This document shows positions 37,594-46,561 of a stretch of 64,000 bases of DNA, one piece after another. Positions within the stretch are counted from its first letter, which is position 1; every line of letters starts with the position of its first letter. The notes beneath the pieces are model-generated. The model was not told where the DNA came from. It made no database searches and saw nothing but the letters and a program-made list of their open reading frames with translations. Location: NCBI GenBank assembly GCA_021831685.1, contig JAKBMG010000113.1, positions 1-64,000 on the forward strand, written 5' to 3'. Made by a program: the position numbers and the translations under genes. The DNA is from Bacteroidota bacterium. GTDB taxonomy: Bacteria; Bacteroidota; Ignavibacteria; Ignavibacteriales; Ignavibacteriaceae.

Positions 37594-38784
37594 TTAACTT
37601 CTACCAGACAATTCTAAAATTCTTATCGCCTTTTTTACTACCGGTGCGTCAACCATTTTACTTCCAAGAGAAACGACACCTATTCCTTTTACTTTTGCTT
37701 CCTCAAAAGCGGCGACAATTTTTTTTGCTTTATCAATTTCATCTGCTGTCGGAGCAAAAACTTCATGAACCACCGGAATTTGCCGCGGATGTATACAACC
37801 TTTCCCTTCAAAACCAAGCGATTTAGCATCCAGAACGCTCGCGCGCAAACCTTCCATGTCGCCTACATCGGAAAAAACGGTATCAATTGCTTGAACGCCT
37901 GCTGCCTTTGCTGCATTTACTATCATTGACCTTGCAAAAAAACTTTCTCTTCCTTCAAGTGTTCGCTGTGTGCCAATGTCTGCGGTATAATCTTCAAGTC
38001 CGATTGTCAATGCACAGATATTTTTTGAAGCTGTAGCTATTTCGTAAGCTTTAATAATTCCCAATGCGCTTTCAATAATCGGCATTAAATAAATCTCATT
38101 AGAAATATTATTTTTCTTTTTAATTCTATCTATTTCAGCTTCAATGCCAATTACTTGCTTCGGTGATTCACATTTTGGAATTAGAATAACTTGAACATTA
38201 TAAGGTACAATAAATTTCAGATCGTCGAGTCCGCGTGGTAATTGGTTTATTCTTACCATCCTTTCAGAGCCGTAAAAATCTACGCTTCTTAAAGCATTGC
38301 GCACGAGTAACTGTGCAGCATCTTTTTCAGAATGAGCAACACTATCTTCCAAGTCCAAAATTATTCCGTCCGGCTGATGAAGCCCTGCATTAAGAAAAAA
38401 TTTCGGTTCATTGCCTGGAAGATAAAGACGGCTTCTTCTTAATCGTTCTTTAGAGGTATGGTAAAGATTATTTTTATTTGCCGGTAAAAGAAATTCTTTA
38501 TCGATTTCCGGGAATAACCTTCTTACTGCGAGTTCAAATCGAGCAGCAAGGACAAATGGAAGAGCGCCATTATCTTCAATCAAAATGTTAGCGTTCTTCA
38601 ATCCAAAGAAGGAACACATTTCTTTTATTTGCTTTTCTATCGATGCGCCATACATCGAAGCGACTTTACTTTTCAAATTTAGATTAATCCCGCCTGAAGG
38701 CTTTGATCCGAGTTCAACAAAACAATCCGAACGAATTTGGTTTCCTCGTTTACCGGCGAACGATATTAAGTTTTTTGTTTGCAT
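37594..38784 (-). CDS. citE: CitD-CitE fusion: citrate lyase carrier protein joined to beta subunit
   Basis: 396 residues, about 100 more than a normal CitE. Residues about 1-92 read as the gamma (carrier) subunit CitD: NQIRSDCFVELG with S19 aligned to the prosthetic-group serine, INLNLKSKVASMYGASIEKQI, and NGALPFVLAARFELAVRR. From about residue 113 the CitE aldolase fold begins: RRSRLYLPGNEPKFF, IILDLEDSVAHSEKD, MVRINQLPRG, IESALGIIKAYEIA, IGLEDYTADIG and GKGCIHPRQIPVV. CitE cleaves citryl-ACP to oxaloacetate and acetyl-ACP. No separate citD is present in the cluster. CitD similarity was judged by eye. Confidence 0.88.
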   Translation of the reverse strand: MQTKNLISFAGKRGNQIRSDCFVELGSKPSGGINLNLKSKVASMYGASIEKQIKEMCSFFGLKNANILIEDNGALPFVLAARFELAVRRLFPEIDKEFLLPANKNNLYHTSKERLRRSRLYLPGNEPKFFLNAGLHQPDGIILDLEDSVAHSEKDAAQLLVRNALRSVDFYGSERMVRINQLPRGLDDLKFIVPYNVQVILIPKCESPKQVIGIEAEIDRIKKKNNISNEIYLMPIIESALGIIKAYEIATASKNICALTIGLEDYTADIGTQRTLEGRESFFARSMIVNAAKAAGVQAIDTVFSDVGDMEGLRASVLDAKSLGFEGKGCIHPRQIPVVHEVFAPTADEIDKAKKIVAAFEEAKVKGIGVVSLGSKMVDAPVVKKAIRILELSGRS

Positions 38785-38800
38785 ATATTATCCTGAAATG

Positions 38801-38879
38801 GGACGCAGATGAATTAAGATCATTTATGATTTAGTTATGATCTTAAAAATCATAGTTATATCATAAAAAATCTGCGTCC
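38801..38879. repeat. 79-bp REP-like imperfect palindrome inside the tricarboxylate cluster
   Basis: Outer arms GGACGCAGAT (38801-38810) and ATCTGCGTCC (38870-38879) match perfectly. Inside is a second palindrome, AAGATCAT (38816-38823) with ATGATCTT (38836-38843). It starts two bases from the MmgE/PrpD stop and 16 bases from the CitD-CitE start. The transcript can fold into a branched hairpin, which may attenuate or protect the mRNA. Confidence 0.65.
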
Positions 38880-38881
38880 TA

Positions 38882-40324
38882 TTATTCCTTAATTATTAGT
38901 CTATTCATAAAATCTCTTACAAACATTTTCTCACAAGAGAAGATCATTTTTTTAATCTCATTTTGCTGCTTAGAAGAAAGTAGTTCCGATGATAACGCAT
39001 TAAATTTATTTTCAAGGTCTTCCGATGTCATCGGCTCTCTCGGATCGCCTTTCGGATATTCAAGATATTCGGAAAATTCTTTTCCATCTATTGTCTTTAT
39101 TACAATTTTCGAAGGCTGCTTTTCTGGAAACATTTTTTCAAACTCTGAAGAAGCTTCACCTTTGATTTTAGTAATCACTTCCCATATTCTTGGGTCTTTC
39201 ATTTTCTCTTCTGAAAAAGATTGCGTAGTAACCTTATGGTCGACTAAGGCGGCAGCAATGCAATAGGGAAGGGAATGGTCTGCAGTTTCTCTTGATTCAG
39301 GATGATATTTATGCGAATCAAATAAAATATCACAAGCTCGTGCAATAGTAGTGACTGTAACTGATTCAATTTTATCGTAAGTAATCCTGTTCCTCACTAC
39401 TGCATTCAAAGTAGCAGTGATATGAGAATGCGTTAATGCTTCGGTAGGAAAGGCTTTCATTCCGCATTCAAGAATTTTAAATCCTTCTCCTAGATTTCCG
39501 GTTAACTTGTTGATATTCCATTTCCATTCATCAAGATTTTCTCTCCCTTGCATTTTTACAAGGTCTAATTTTTGATTTTTCGCATCCCAGCCGAAGAAAC
39601 AATCCATAAAACCCTCTTTACCTTCAAAGACAGCCTCTGTTCCGGTATAACCTTTTTGAGCCATTATTGCTGAAAGTACTCCTGATTGAACTGCAAATGG
39701 GTCAACAGTATTTTTCATCATCGTTAGTTTGCCCGCGGTTGGACAGCCGATAGTATAATTGTGACTTCCGCTAATCCCGATAGCATTTACCATCTGATCA
39801 ACATCTAATCCTAAAAGTTTTCCCGCTACTATCGGGGAAACAAATTGAGTTAACGTTGCGTGATGCCATTTCCGCTCACGAATTCCTGGTACTGCAAATT
39901 CACTAAGTCGTTCTTCAAATTCATAGGCAAGTACGATGGCAGTAATTACTTCTTCCATAGAGGCATTGACCATCTCACCGGCGGCAAGCGCGGCGGGAAT
40001 TAAATCAGAAGGATGGGAAGGGTCTTCTTTCCAGTAAATGTCATTGAAGTCAAGCGCTCGAATCATTAAAGAATTTATTAAGGAAGAATTAACTGCGGGT
40101 AATTTATCCCCAAAACCAATTAAAGTAGATTCTTTTTCTCCTCCCATTTTTCTATAAACATCTCGCAGAATATTTACATCCTTAGTATGATAACCTCCAT
40201 ATGCGCAACCGATGGAATCGTACAAAAATCTTTTTGCTGCTTGAATAACTTCTATTGGCAAGTCTTCATATTTGAGGCCAACGGCATACTCGGATATTTG
40301 GCGAGAGATTGATTTTTGCATCAC
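38882..40324 (-). CDS. MmgE/PrpD family protein
   Basis: 480 residues. Family features are IGCAYGGYH, the ALDFNDIYWKEDPSHPSDLIPAALAAGE block, GISGSHNYTIGCPTAGKLTMMKN, and MKAFPTEALTHSHITATLNAV. Members include 2-methylcitrate dehydratase PrpD, cis-aconitate decarboxylase and iminodisuccinate epimerase, so the exact reaction cannot be read. It lies between an aconitase-superfamily gene and the citrate-lyase genes on the same strand, so a C6 or C7 tricarboxylic acid is the likely substrate. A 115-base gap separates it from the upstream gene. Confidence 0.9.
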   Translation of the reverse strand: MMQKSISRQISEYAVGLKYEDLPIEVIQAAKRFLYDSIGCAYGGYHTKDVNILRDVYRKMGGEKESTLIGFGDKLPAVNSSLINSLMIRALDFNDIYWKEDPSHPSDLIPAALAAGEMVNASMEEVITAIVLAYEFEERLSEFAVPGIRERKWHHATLTQFVSPIVAGKLLGLDVDQMVNAIGISGSHNYTIGCPTAGKLTMMKNTVDPFAVQSGVLSAIMAQKGYTGTEAVFEGKEGFMDCFFGWDAKNQKLDLVKMQGRENLDEWKWNINKLTGNLGEGFKILECGMKAFPTEALTHSHITATLNAVVRNRITYDKIESVTVTTIARACDILFDSHKYHPESRETADHSLPYCIAAALVDHKVTTQSFSEEKMKDPRIWEVITKIKGEASSEFEKMFPEKQPSKIVIKTIDGKEFSEYLEYPKGDPREPMTSEDLENKFNALSSELLSSKQQNEIKKMIFSCEKMFVRDFMNRLIIKE

Positions 40325-40439
40325 TGACTTTCCTCAACTTTATTTTCTATTTTTTTATTAATTTTGACTTACTTAACTCACTTTAAGTAGGAAAATCCTT
40401 TTGGGATAATTGAATTATGGAAAAAACATATCAATTTCA

Positions 40440-42410
40440 TCACTCCACTAATCCACTAATCCAATTTTCCAATCCTCCTGCAACAATCAATTCCTGTGCT
40501 GCTTCTCCGACCGGATCGATATAATAATTTTTATTGTTAAAATGTATTTTAGAATTGATGAAATCGATTTGTATGAAAAGCCCGGTTTTGACGGTTAGAT
40601 TTTCTTTGCCGAATCTTTTCTTTAAATCATTAATCAAATCCGGGCATTCAACTAAAAGTAATCCGTTATTCAAAGCGTTACGCTTATAGGTTTCGTTTAG
40701 AGACCCGGCAATTACTAATTTAATTCCTTTATATTTGATTGCAGTTGCCGCTTGTTCTCGCGAGCTCCCTGTCCCGAAATTATATCCTGCAGCGAGAATG
40801 TTTCCTTCTTCTGCAAGTATTTTGAAATTTGGATCATAATTTTCCATTACAACTTTTGCTTGCTGCTCCGGAGTAAAATCATCAACATAAGTGTATTTCC
40901 CAGGATATATCCCATCTGTATTCAAGTTATCTTGATAGCAGAAAATTAATTCTCCTCCAATTTCTTTAGGAAAACCTTTAATGATGTCAACTTTTGAAAT
41001 ATTGTCGTTCGATTTTTTATTTATTTTAATCTCCCCAAAAATTTTACATGGGCAATATTCCCATGAGTAATCAATTTTACCGGCAACTGCCGAAGCTGCT
41101 ACTACAGCCGGTGAAGCTAAATAAGCAGTCGCGTTAGGAGAACCCATTCTTCCCTTAAAATTTCTGTTTGTTGCAGAAATCCCGACTTCGCCTTCCTCCA
41201 ACAATCCCATACCTAAACCTATGCATGGACCGCATCCGGAAGGCAAGGCAATTGCGCCGGCCTGCAGAAGAGCTTGCCAGTCACCACGCCTTTCACTTTC
41301 TGATTGTACTTCGCTTGATGCCGCGGCTATATAGAATTTTACACCTTCTGCAACCCGCTTTCCTCGAATAACAGCCGCTGCCTCGGCAAGGTCGCTTACA
41401 CGGCTGTTAACGCATGAAACCAAATATGCTTTGTTAATTTTTATCTCTTTTGATTTTATTTCGGAAAGCGAAGTAATTGTCTTAACCGTATTTGGTCCCG
41501 ATACCACAGGTTGAATTGAGCTTAAATCGATAATCAATTCTTTTGAATAAAACGCTTCTTCATCAGCTTTGCAAATATTATTTTCAAGTTTATGTATTCT
41601 GTTAGTATTTAATCTTGGATGAACGCCGTTTCCGTCGCTGTCTGATGGTACTCCGGCTAAACCCCGCGCAGAAATTTGTTTGGCTCTATTCTTTAACCAA
41701 TTAATAGTAATTTCATCAATCTGAAAGACTCCTGCTAAAGCACCCCATTCAGTTGTCATATTCGCAATTGTAAATCTTTCGTCAATAGTCAGATTATGAG
41801 CGCCTTCTCCAGAAAATTCAATTGCATGATTCAGTACTTCATCATTATTAAAGTATCCGCAAAGCGCAATTATTAGATCCTTGCCCGTTACTCCAGGTCT
41901 TAATTTTTCTTTAAGAATTACTTTCGCAATAGGGGGCACTTGCCACCATGTTTTTCCGGTTGCCCATATTGATGCAGCGTCTGTTCGCACGATAGGAGTT
42001 CCGAGACAACCAAGACCTCCGTACATATTTGAATGACTGTCGGATGCAACTACCATTTTGCCTGGGTAGGCATAACCTTCTTCGCACATTATCTGATGTC
42101 CGATTCCTCTTCCGGCAGGATAAAAATCGATTCCCATTTCTTTTGCGAACTTTTCTATATCTTTATACTTATGTAAATTTTTCTCGCTCTTATCTTGGAC
42201 ATTATGATCCAAAGTAAAAACAGCCTGACGCGGATTAAAAAATTTTGATGCACCAATACTTTTAAATTTGGGAATTACTGCCCCTGTATTATCGTGCGTC
42301 ATTACGTAAGCTGGTTTAATTGTTATATAATCTCCGCTGTGGACTTCGTGATTTTTCTTTAAGCCAGCAGCATATCGTTGTGCGATTTTTTCGATTAAGG
42401 TTTGTGACAT
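40440..42410 (-). CDS. Aconitase-superfamily hydratase, homoaconitase-like
   Basis: 656 residues with the large [4Fe-4S] domain and the swivel domain in one chain. Cluster cysteines are in LVSCVNSRVSD and LPSGCGPCIGLGMG; substrate and swivel motifs include MTHDNTGAVIPKF, FTLDHNVQDKS, VASDSHSNMYGGLGCLGT, NMTTEWGALAGVF and YNFGTGSSREQAATAIKY. Several of these blocks (PAGRGIGHQIM, IWATGKTWWQVPP) are more like fungal homoaconitase than AcnA/AcnB. It starts one base after the HD-domain gene, with GGGAG inside that gene's end as ribosome site. Substrate may be (iso)citrate or a homologue. Confidence 0.85.
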   Translation of the reverse strand: MSQTLIEKIAQRYAAGLKKNHEVHSGDYITIKPAYVMTHDNTGAVIPKFKSIGASKFFNPRQAVFTLDHNVQDKSEKNLHKYKDIEKFAKEMGIDFYPAGRGIGHQIMCEEGYAYPGKMVVASDSHSNMYGGLGCLGTPIVRTDAASIWATGKTWWQVPPIAKVILKEKLRPGVTGKDLIIALCGYFNNDEVLNHAIEFSGEGAHNLTIDERFTIANMTTEWGALAGVFQIDEITINWLKNRAKQISARGLAGVPSDSDGNGVHPRLNTNRIHKLENNICKADEEAFYSKELIIDLSSIQPVVSGPNTVKTITSLSEIKSKEIKINKAYLVSCVNSRVSDLAEAAAVIRGKRVAEGVKFYIAAASSEVQSESERRGDWQALLQAGAIALPSGCGPCIGLGMGLLEEGEVGISATNRNFKGRMGSPNATAYLASPAVVAASAVAGKIDYSWEYCPCKIFGEIKINKKSNDNISKVDIIKGFPKEIGGELIFCYQDNLNTDGIYPGKYTYVDDFTPEQQAKVVMENYDPNFKILAEEGNILAAGYNFGTGSSREQAATAIKYKGIKLVIAGSLNETYKRNALNNGLLLVECPDLINDLKKRFGKENLTVKTGLFIQIDFINSKIHFNNKNYYIDPVGEAAQELIVAGGLENWISGLVE

Positions 42411-42411
42411 T

Positions 42412-42954
42412 TTATCTCCCTGTCTCTTTAAACGGATCGAAGCTTACAAAGTCCGCGTGATGAACAATTATCGATTCAATCGTTCGTTTTCCTAAATCTC
42501 CTTCTTTGGAATGAGTTGCAATAATATGTTGAACTTCTGCGGGTAAATTAAATCTATCGGCAATGGCTAAACCGCTAAAAGGATGACGCACTAATTTTCC
42601 TGATTCGCTTGTCGTTAATTTGCCGGCCTTTATTTCGTATTCTAAAAGTTTTCCGACATCAATTAAAATGGCTCCGGCAATCAAAAAATCCATATTGATT
42701 TGGATCTCATCGCCAAAATTATTTTTCATAATCTTAGCCATTTCCACGGCCAATTGTACGGCAGTTCTTTTGTGAGTGAGGAAAGGGATCTTGCATTCTC
42801 GTAGAAGCAATGAGAAGGGGATTGTTTGCAGATCTTCAATTGATAAAACGCTATTCTCAATTGCATAAACCCAACAATCAAGAACTTTCCCTTTTAGTTC
42901 GTCATTTTTAATCCAACTTATTTCAGGCCAGATTTCCAGAACTTTATCTTTCAT
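42412..42954 (-). CDS. HD-fold protein with an altered HD motif
   Basis: 180 residues, mostly helical. An HD-like pattern is visible: His in FLTHKRTAVQLAVEMA, then AGAILIDVGKLLEYE where the usual His-Asp pair reads Ile-Asp, then RHPFSGLAIADRF, IIATHSKEG and IIVHHADFVSFD. The order and spacing fit HD phosphohydrolases, but one metal-ligand His is replaced. It may be inactive, bind a single metal, or sense a ligand. It is placed tightly before the homoaconitase-like gene (one base gap), which ties it to this pathway. Function unknown. Confidence 0.75.
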   Translation of the reverse strand: MKDKVLEIWPEISWIKNDELKGKVLDCWVYAIENSVLSIEDLQTIPFSLLLRECKIPFLTHKRTAVQLAVEMAKIMKNNFGDEIQINMDFLIAGAILIDVGKLLEYEIKAGKLTTSESGKLVRHPFSGLAIADRFNLPAEVQHIIATHSKEGDLGKRTIESIIVHHADFVSFDPFKETGR

Positions 42955-42986
42955 CCTTTTACTTCCCTAAAATATTTTGATGAATT

Positions 42987-43048
42987 AGAAACGAAAGACG
43001 GGGAACAAATATGAATATCTAATTTCTTCTCCGTCTTACGATTCCCTT
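42987..43048. repeat. Intercistronic imperfect inverted repeat
   Basis: Arms AAGACGGGGAA (42995-43005) and TTCTCCGTCTT (43027-43037) pair with one mismatch and extend weakly outward. It lies in the 101-base gap between the isocitrate-dehydrogenase-like gene and the HD gene and may terminate or process the message. Confidence 0.45.
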
Positions 43049-43055
43049 TTTCGTT

Positions 43056-44231
43056 TTACAAGTTTTTTATTATCTCATCGGTTAGCTCGTAAGTTGTGCA
43101 AGCACCTTGTTTAAAAACATCTGCTCCGCCTTTCAGTTTCATCATATCATATGTCTTAACTTTTCCTTCTTCAATAACTTTTGCTATTGCATTTCTAATA
43201 GTGTTAGCTTTTTCATTTTCGCCAATGTGGTCAAGCATCATGCAAGCACTTAAAATCATTGCGATTGGATTAACAATCGGTGGATTTAATTCCTGGTACT
43301 TTGGCGCCGAGCCGTGTGTTGGCTCAAATATGGCAACATCTTTTCCGATGTTTGCACTACATGCAAATCCAAGACCGCCTACTAGCCCCGCAAATCCGTC
43401 ACTAACAATATCACCGAACATATTCTCGGCGACTATCACTCCGTAAATTTCGGGATTTTTTGTAAGCCACATCATTTGCGCATCAATATTGGTATCCCAA
43501 AGTTGAATCCCGGAATATTCTTTGGCTATTATTTTCCCTTCGTTAAACATCATGCCGGAAGTTTCGCGAAGTACATTTGGTTTTTCGCAAATAGTAACGT
43601 TCGTGTATCCAAATTTTTGTGCATATTCAAAAGCTTCACGGATTATTCTTCTACAGGCATTACGCGTAACTATTCTTGTCGAAATTGCAAGGTCTTCGCC
43701 CGGTATATCCTTAAATGCTTTCATCTTTGGATGAGTTTCGAATGCATCGCGGACAATTTTGGGCGGATTTGTCCACTCAACTCCCGAATACAAACCTTCA
43801 GTATTTTGACGAAAGATTACGGTATTAATAAGAGGTTCTTCAAATCCATCGTTGCTTCTTTTTATAAAGTTTAAAGGGTTTCCTTTAAAGGATTTGCAAG
43901 GTCTGATACAAATATCCAAATCAAAATGCTGTCGCAATCCAACGATAGGACTAAAATAAACATAGCCCTTATATTGAAGCGAAGGTTCAAGTTCTTTTGC
44001 TGCGGCGTCTTTCGGTTTGCTCGTAATAGCGCCGAATAATCCTATCTTGTGTTTTTCAAGTAAATCAATTGTTCTTTGAGGAAGCGCATTCCCTTCTTTG
44101 CACCAAAAATCCCATCCTATATCGGCATGAATATATTCGGCAACAAATCCGGCTGCTGTTAATACCTTAATGGCTTCGGGTAGTACTGTCTTTCCAATGC
44201 CGTCTCCCGGCATTGTTACTATTGTTTTCAT
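43056..44231 (-). CDS. Isocitrate/isopropylmalate dehydrogenase family enzyme
   Basis: 391 residues with GDGIGKTVLPEAIKVL, LEPSLQYKGYVYFSPIVGLRQ, FRQNTEGLYSGVEW, TICEKPNVLRETSGMMF, VIVAENMFGDIVSDGFAGLVGGLG and EPTHGSAPKYQ. These are beta-decarboxylating dehydrogenase motifs; the NTEG-YSG and GSAP elements fit isocitrate or homoisocitrate dehydrogenase better than LeuB. First gene of the minus-strand cluster that continues with an HD protein, a homoaconitase-like enzyme, MmgE/PrpD and citrate lyase. It would interconvert 2-oxoglutarate and isocitrate, or the C7 equivalents. Confidence 0.88.
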   Translation of the reverse strand: MKTIVTMPGDGIGKTVLPEAIKVLTAAGFVAEYIHADIGWDFWCKEGNALPQRTIDLLEKHKIGLFGAITSKPKDAAAKELEPSLQYKGYVYFSPIVGLRQHFDLDICIRPCKSFKGNPLNFIKRSNDGFEEPLINTVIFRQNTEGLYSGVEWTNPPKIVRDAFETHPKMKAFKDIPGEDLAISTRIVTRNACRRIIREAFEYAQKFGYTNVTICEKPNVLRETSGMMFNEGKIIAKEYSGIQLWDTNIDAQMMWLTKNPEIYGVIVAENMFGDIVSDGFAGLVGGLGFACSANIGKDVAIFEPTHGSAPKYQELNPPIVNPIAMILSACMMLDHIGENEKANTIRNAIAKVIEEGKVKTYDMMKLKGGADVFKQGACTTYELTDEIIKNL

Positions 44232-44317
44232 AATGAGATCCCCTCAATAATGAATAAAAATTTTTTCAATCGAAACTTATGTAATATTTTTACTCAATTC
44301 AAGAAAAACATTACATG

Positions 44318-44715
44318 CTAACTTTTATCATATTTCAGTAATATGAATGAAATACTTGCACTCTTTCTCAATTCACTTTTTACAGAAATTGTTCCGCCGT
44401 TCCGTTCAATCATTTTCTTGCAAATCATATATCCCGGACCTGTCCCTTTCGCATCATTTGTCCCTTTGGTAGATGTAGCTTCAACCAAACAAAATTTTTG
44501 TTTATTTTTCCGTCATTCCGATACCGTGATCTGAAACTGTTATGTGCATAAAATCGTTGCATACCTTTGCCGAATATATTTTAATTGAGCCACCACCATT
44601 TGTAAACTTTATTGAATTTGTAATTAAGTTTTGCATTACCGAATGTAGCATAGTCATATCAGCTGAAATAAAAATATCTTTATCTGATTCATTATGAAGG
44701 TTATCTTTATCCGTT
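44318..44715 (-). pseudogene. Histidine-kinase ATPase-domain remnant, frameshifted
   Basis: In one frame the minus strand reads ISADMTMLHSVMQNLITNSIKFTNG...HITVSDHGIGMTEK and then stops at a TAA near 44505. In the next frame it continues LVEATSTKGTNDAKGTGPGYMICKKMIERNGGTISVKSE to a stop at 44318. These are the N, G1 and G2 boxes of a HATPase domain, split by a frameshift in an A-rich run. No dimerisation domain or start codon precedes it; the intact kinase gene ends right upstream. It looks like the tail of a second kinase left after deletion or recombination. Confidence 0.8.
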
Positions 44716-46485
44716 TTATTCCGCTTTCGGCAGAGTAAAATTAAATTTACTTCCTTTTTGGATTTCGCTTTCTACCCATATTATGCCGCCATTCTTTTCG
44801 ACAAATTCTTTGCAGATTAAAAGTCCTAGCCCAGTCCCTGCTTCCCCATTTGTTCCATTTGTCGTTTCTTGAGTACCATCCTTAAAAAGATTATTAATCA
44901 TTTCCGGGCTCATTCCTAAACCATTATCCTCCACAGAAACAGTAATGTTATTCCCTTTATCTGAAATATTTATCCTGACTTCACCGTTTTCGCGAGTATA
45001 CTTAATCGCGTTTGATACAAGATTACGGATAATAGTCTCTATCATGTCGGGATCGGCATAAGAATTATAATTTGAGCTGACATTGTTCTTAAGAATGATG
45101 TTCTTGTTTTTTGCTACTATCGCCAAGGATCTGAAGACAGAATTAATAATTGAATCTAAAGATATTATTTTAGGCTCATGACTAACTTTATCTAAATTAA
45201 GCCGTGCCCACGTTAGAAGGTTGTCTATAAGTGATAGAAGATTTTTTAATGATGAATTGATATTGGAAATATAAAGTATTTTTTCACTAGTCGAAATATT
45301 ATCAAAATCTTCAAGCAGCAACTCAGAAAAACCTAATAAACCACTGAAAGGGCTGCGTAAATCATGCGCAATGATCGAAAAAAGTTTATCTTTTTGAACG
45401 ATTAGTTTTGAAAGTTCTTCCTTAGAATTTTTCAATGCTGTTTCATATTCTTTTATTTCGGTAATGTCCGTCATTATTCCTACAATACCGGTGAGATTAT
45501 TATACTCATCAAATATCGGGGCTTTGTTAATCTTGAACCATTTGGCTTTTCTGATGTTTATAGTTATCAATCTTTCAATATTATTTATTTCCTTTTTCCC
45601 CTTTAATATTTGTTCGTCTTCCTCTTTAGCCTCTAAATAATCTGCTTTTGACAGAATCGATGAGTTGTCCTTGCCAATTATATTTTGTTCGTCAACTTCA
45701 AAAATTCTTAAATAAGATGAATTCACTAATTCGAATTTCTTATCTAATCCTTTTACAAAAATAATCTCTGGAGCGGCGTCGATTATTGTCTTTAATTTCT
45801 TTTGGCTTTCGGAAATTTTGGCAGCTAGATCCTTTCTTTTCTTAACGTCTTTTATGGTAAACCCAAAGAAAATGCTTAATGTTAAAACAAAAATGACCAA
45901 AAGTAAAACTTGGATGTAAATGCTCTTGTCGGATAGGTTTTGAAACTTAAGGGCATAATCGAAACTTTTTTTCTCTTCATTTCTATCAATAGCCGAAAGG
46001 TATCCGTATATCTGCCGGAAAGCGCGATCTTTGATTCTCAATTTATTTAGATCCTTTTGCTTAAGTAAAGAAAATATACCGGCGGAAGTTAAAGAGTGAT
46101 ATTGTATTACCGATTTAAGCGAATCCAGGTATTTTAATGAAAGTGGGTCATTATCTATCAATAATTCTATATTATTCATTGAACTTTTTATGTAATTGAA
46201 AGTATTACTATAATATAAAGAGTCCTCTTGAGAAATTGCTCTGAAAAAAGAACGGTTTTGTTTTGCTTCAAGCTGATTTAAGGAAGAGATAAGCATGTGG
46301 ATTGATACCCGAAGCTTTGAATTTTCTACTATTAATTCGGATGTTTTGTGAAGCTCCAATTTTGAATGAAACCAAAACACACTAAACATAATAACGACTG
46401 TTATTGACAGCCCAAACCCGAATGATAATTTTTTCTCTACCGGAATTTTATCCTGTATAGCGAAAAATGATTTGAGAATTTTCAT
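44716..46485 (-). CDS. Membrane sensor histidine kinase with PAS domain
   Basis: 589 residues. The N-terminal helix (about 22-42) and second helix (about 190-210) flank an extracytoplasmic four-helix, CHASE3-like sensor. A PAS domain follows (about 233-345; TIIDAAPEIIFVKGLDKKF). Next come HisKA with H374 in FSIIAHDLRSPFSGLLG and a HATPase domain with RNLVSNAIKYT, VEDNGLGM and AGTGLGLLICKEF. No response regulator is adjacent. The signal is unknown. A related broken HATPase tail lies just downstream. Confidence 0.93.
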   Translation of the reverse strand: MKILKSFFAIQDKIPVEKKLSFGFGLSITVVIMFSVFWFHSKLELHKTSELIVENSKLRVSIHMLISSLNQLEAKQNRSFFRAISQEDSLYYSNTFNYIKSSMNNIELLIDNDPLSLKYLDSLKSVIQYHSLTSAGIFSLLKQKDLNKLRIKDRAFRQIYGYLSAIDRNEEKKSFDYALKFQNLSDKSIYIQVLLLVIFVLTLSIFFGFTIKDVKKRKDLAAKISESQKKLKTIIDAAPEIIFVKGLDKKFELVNSSYLRIFEVDEQNIIGKDNSSILSKADYLEAKEEDEQILKGKKEINNIERLITINIRKAKWFKINKAPIFDEYNNLTGIVGIMTDITEIKEYETALKNSKEELSKLIVQKDKLFSIIAHDLRSPFSGLLGFSELLLEDFDNISTSEKILYISNINSSLKNLLSLIDNLLTWARLNLDKVSHEPKIISLDSIINSVFRSLAIVAKNKNIILKNNVSSNYNSYADPDMIETIIRNLVSNAIKYTRENGEVRINISDKGNNITVSVEDNGLGMSPEMINNLFKDGTQETTNGTNGEAGTGLGLLICKEFVEKNGGIIWVESEIQKGSKFNFTLPKAE

Positions 46486-46561
46486 TTACTAAATGCACAT
46501 TTTTTGACTAAAATTTACTGTCAATGCCGAACCCCTTCCTTTTTCACTTCGTACAATTATT

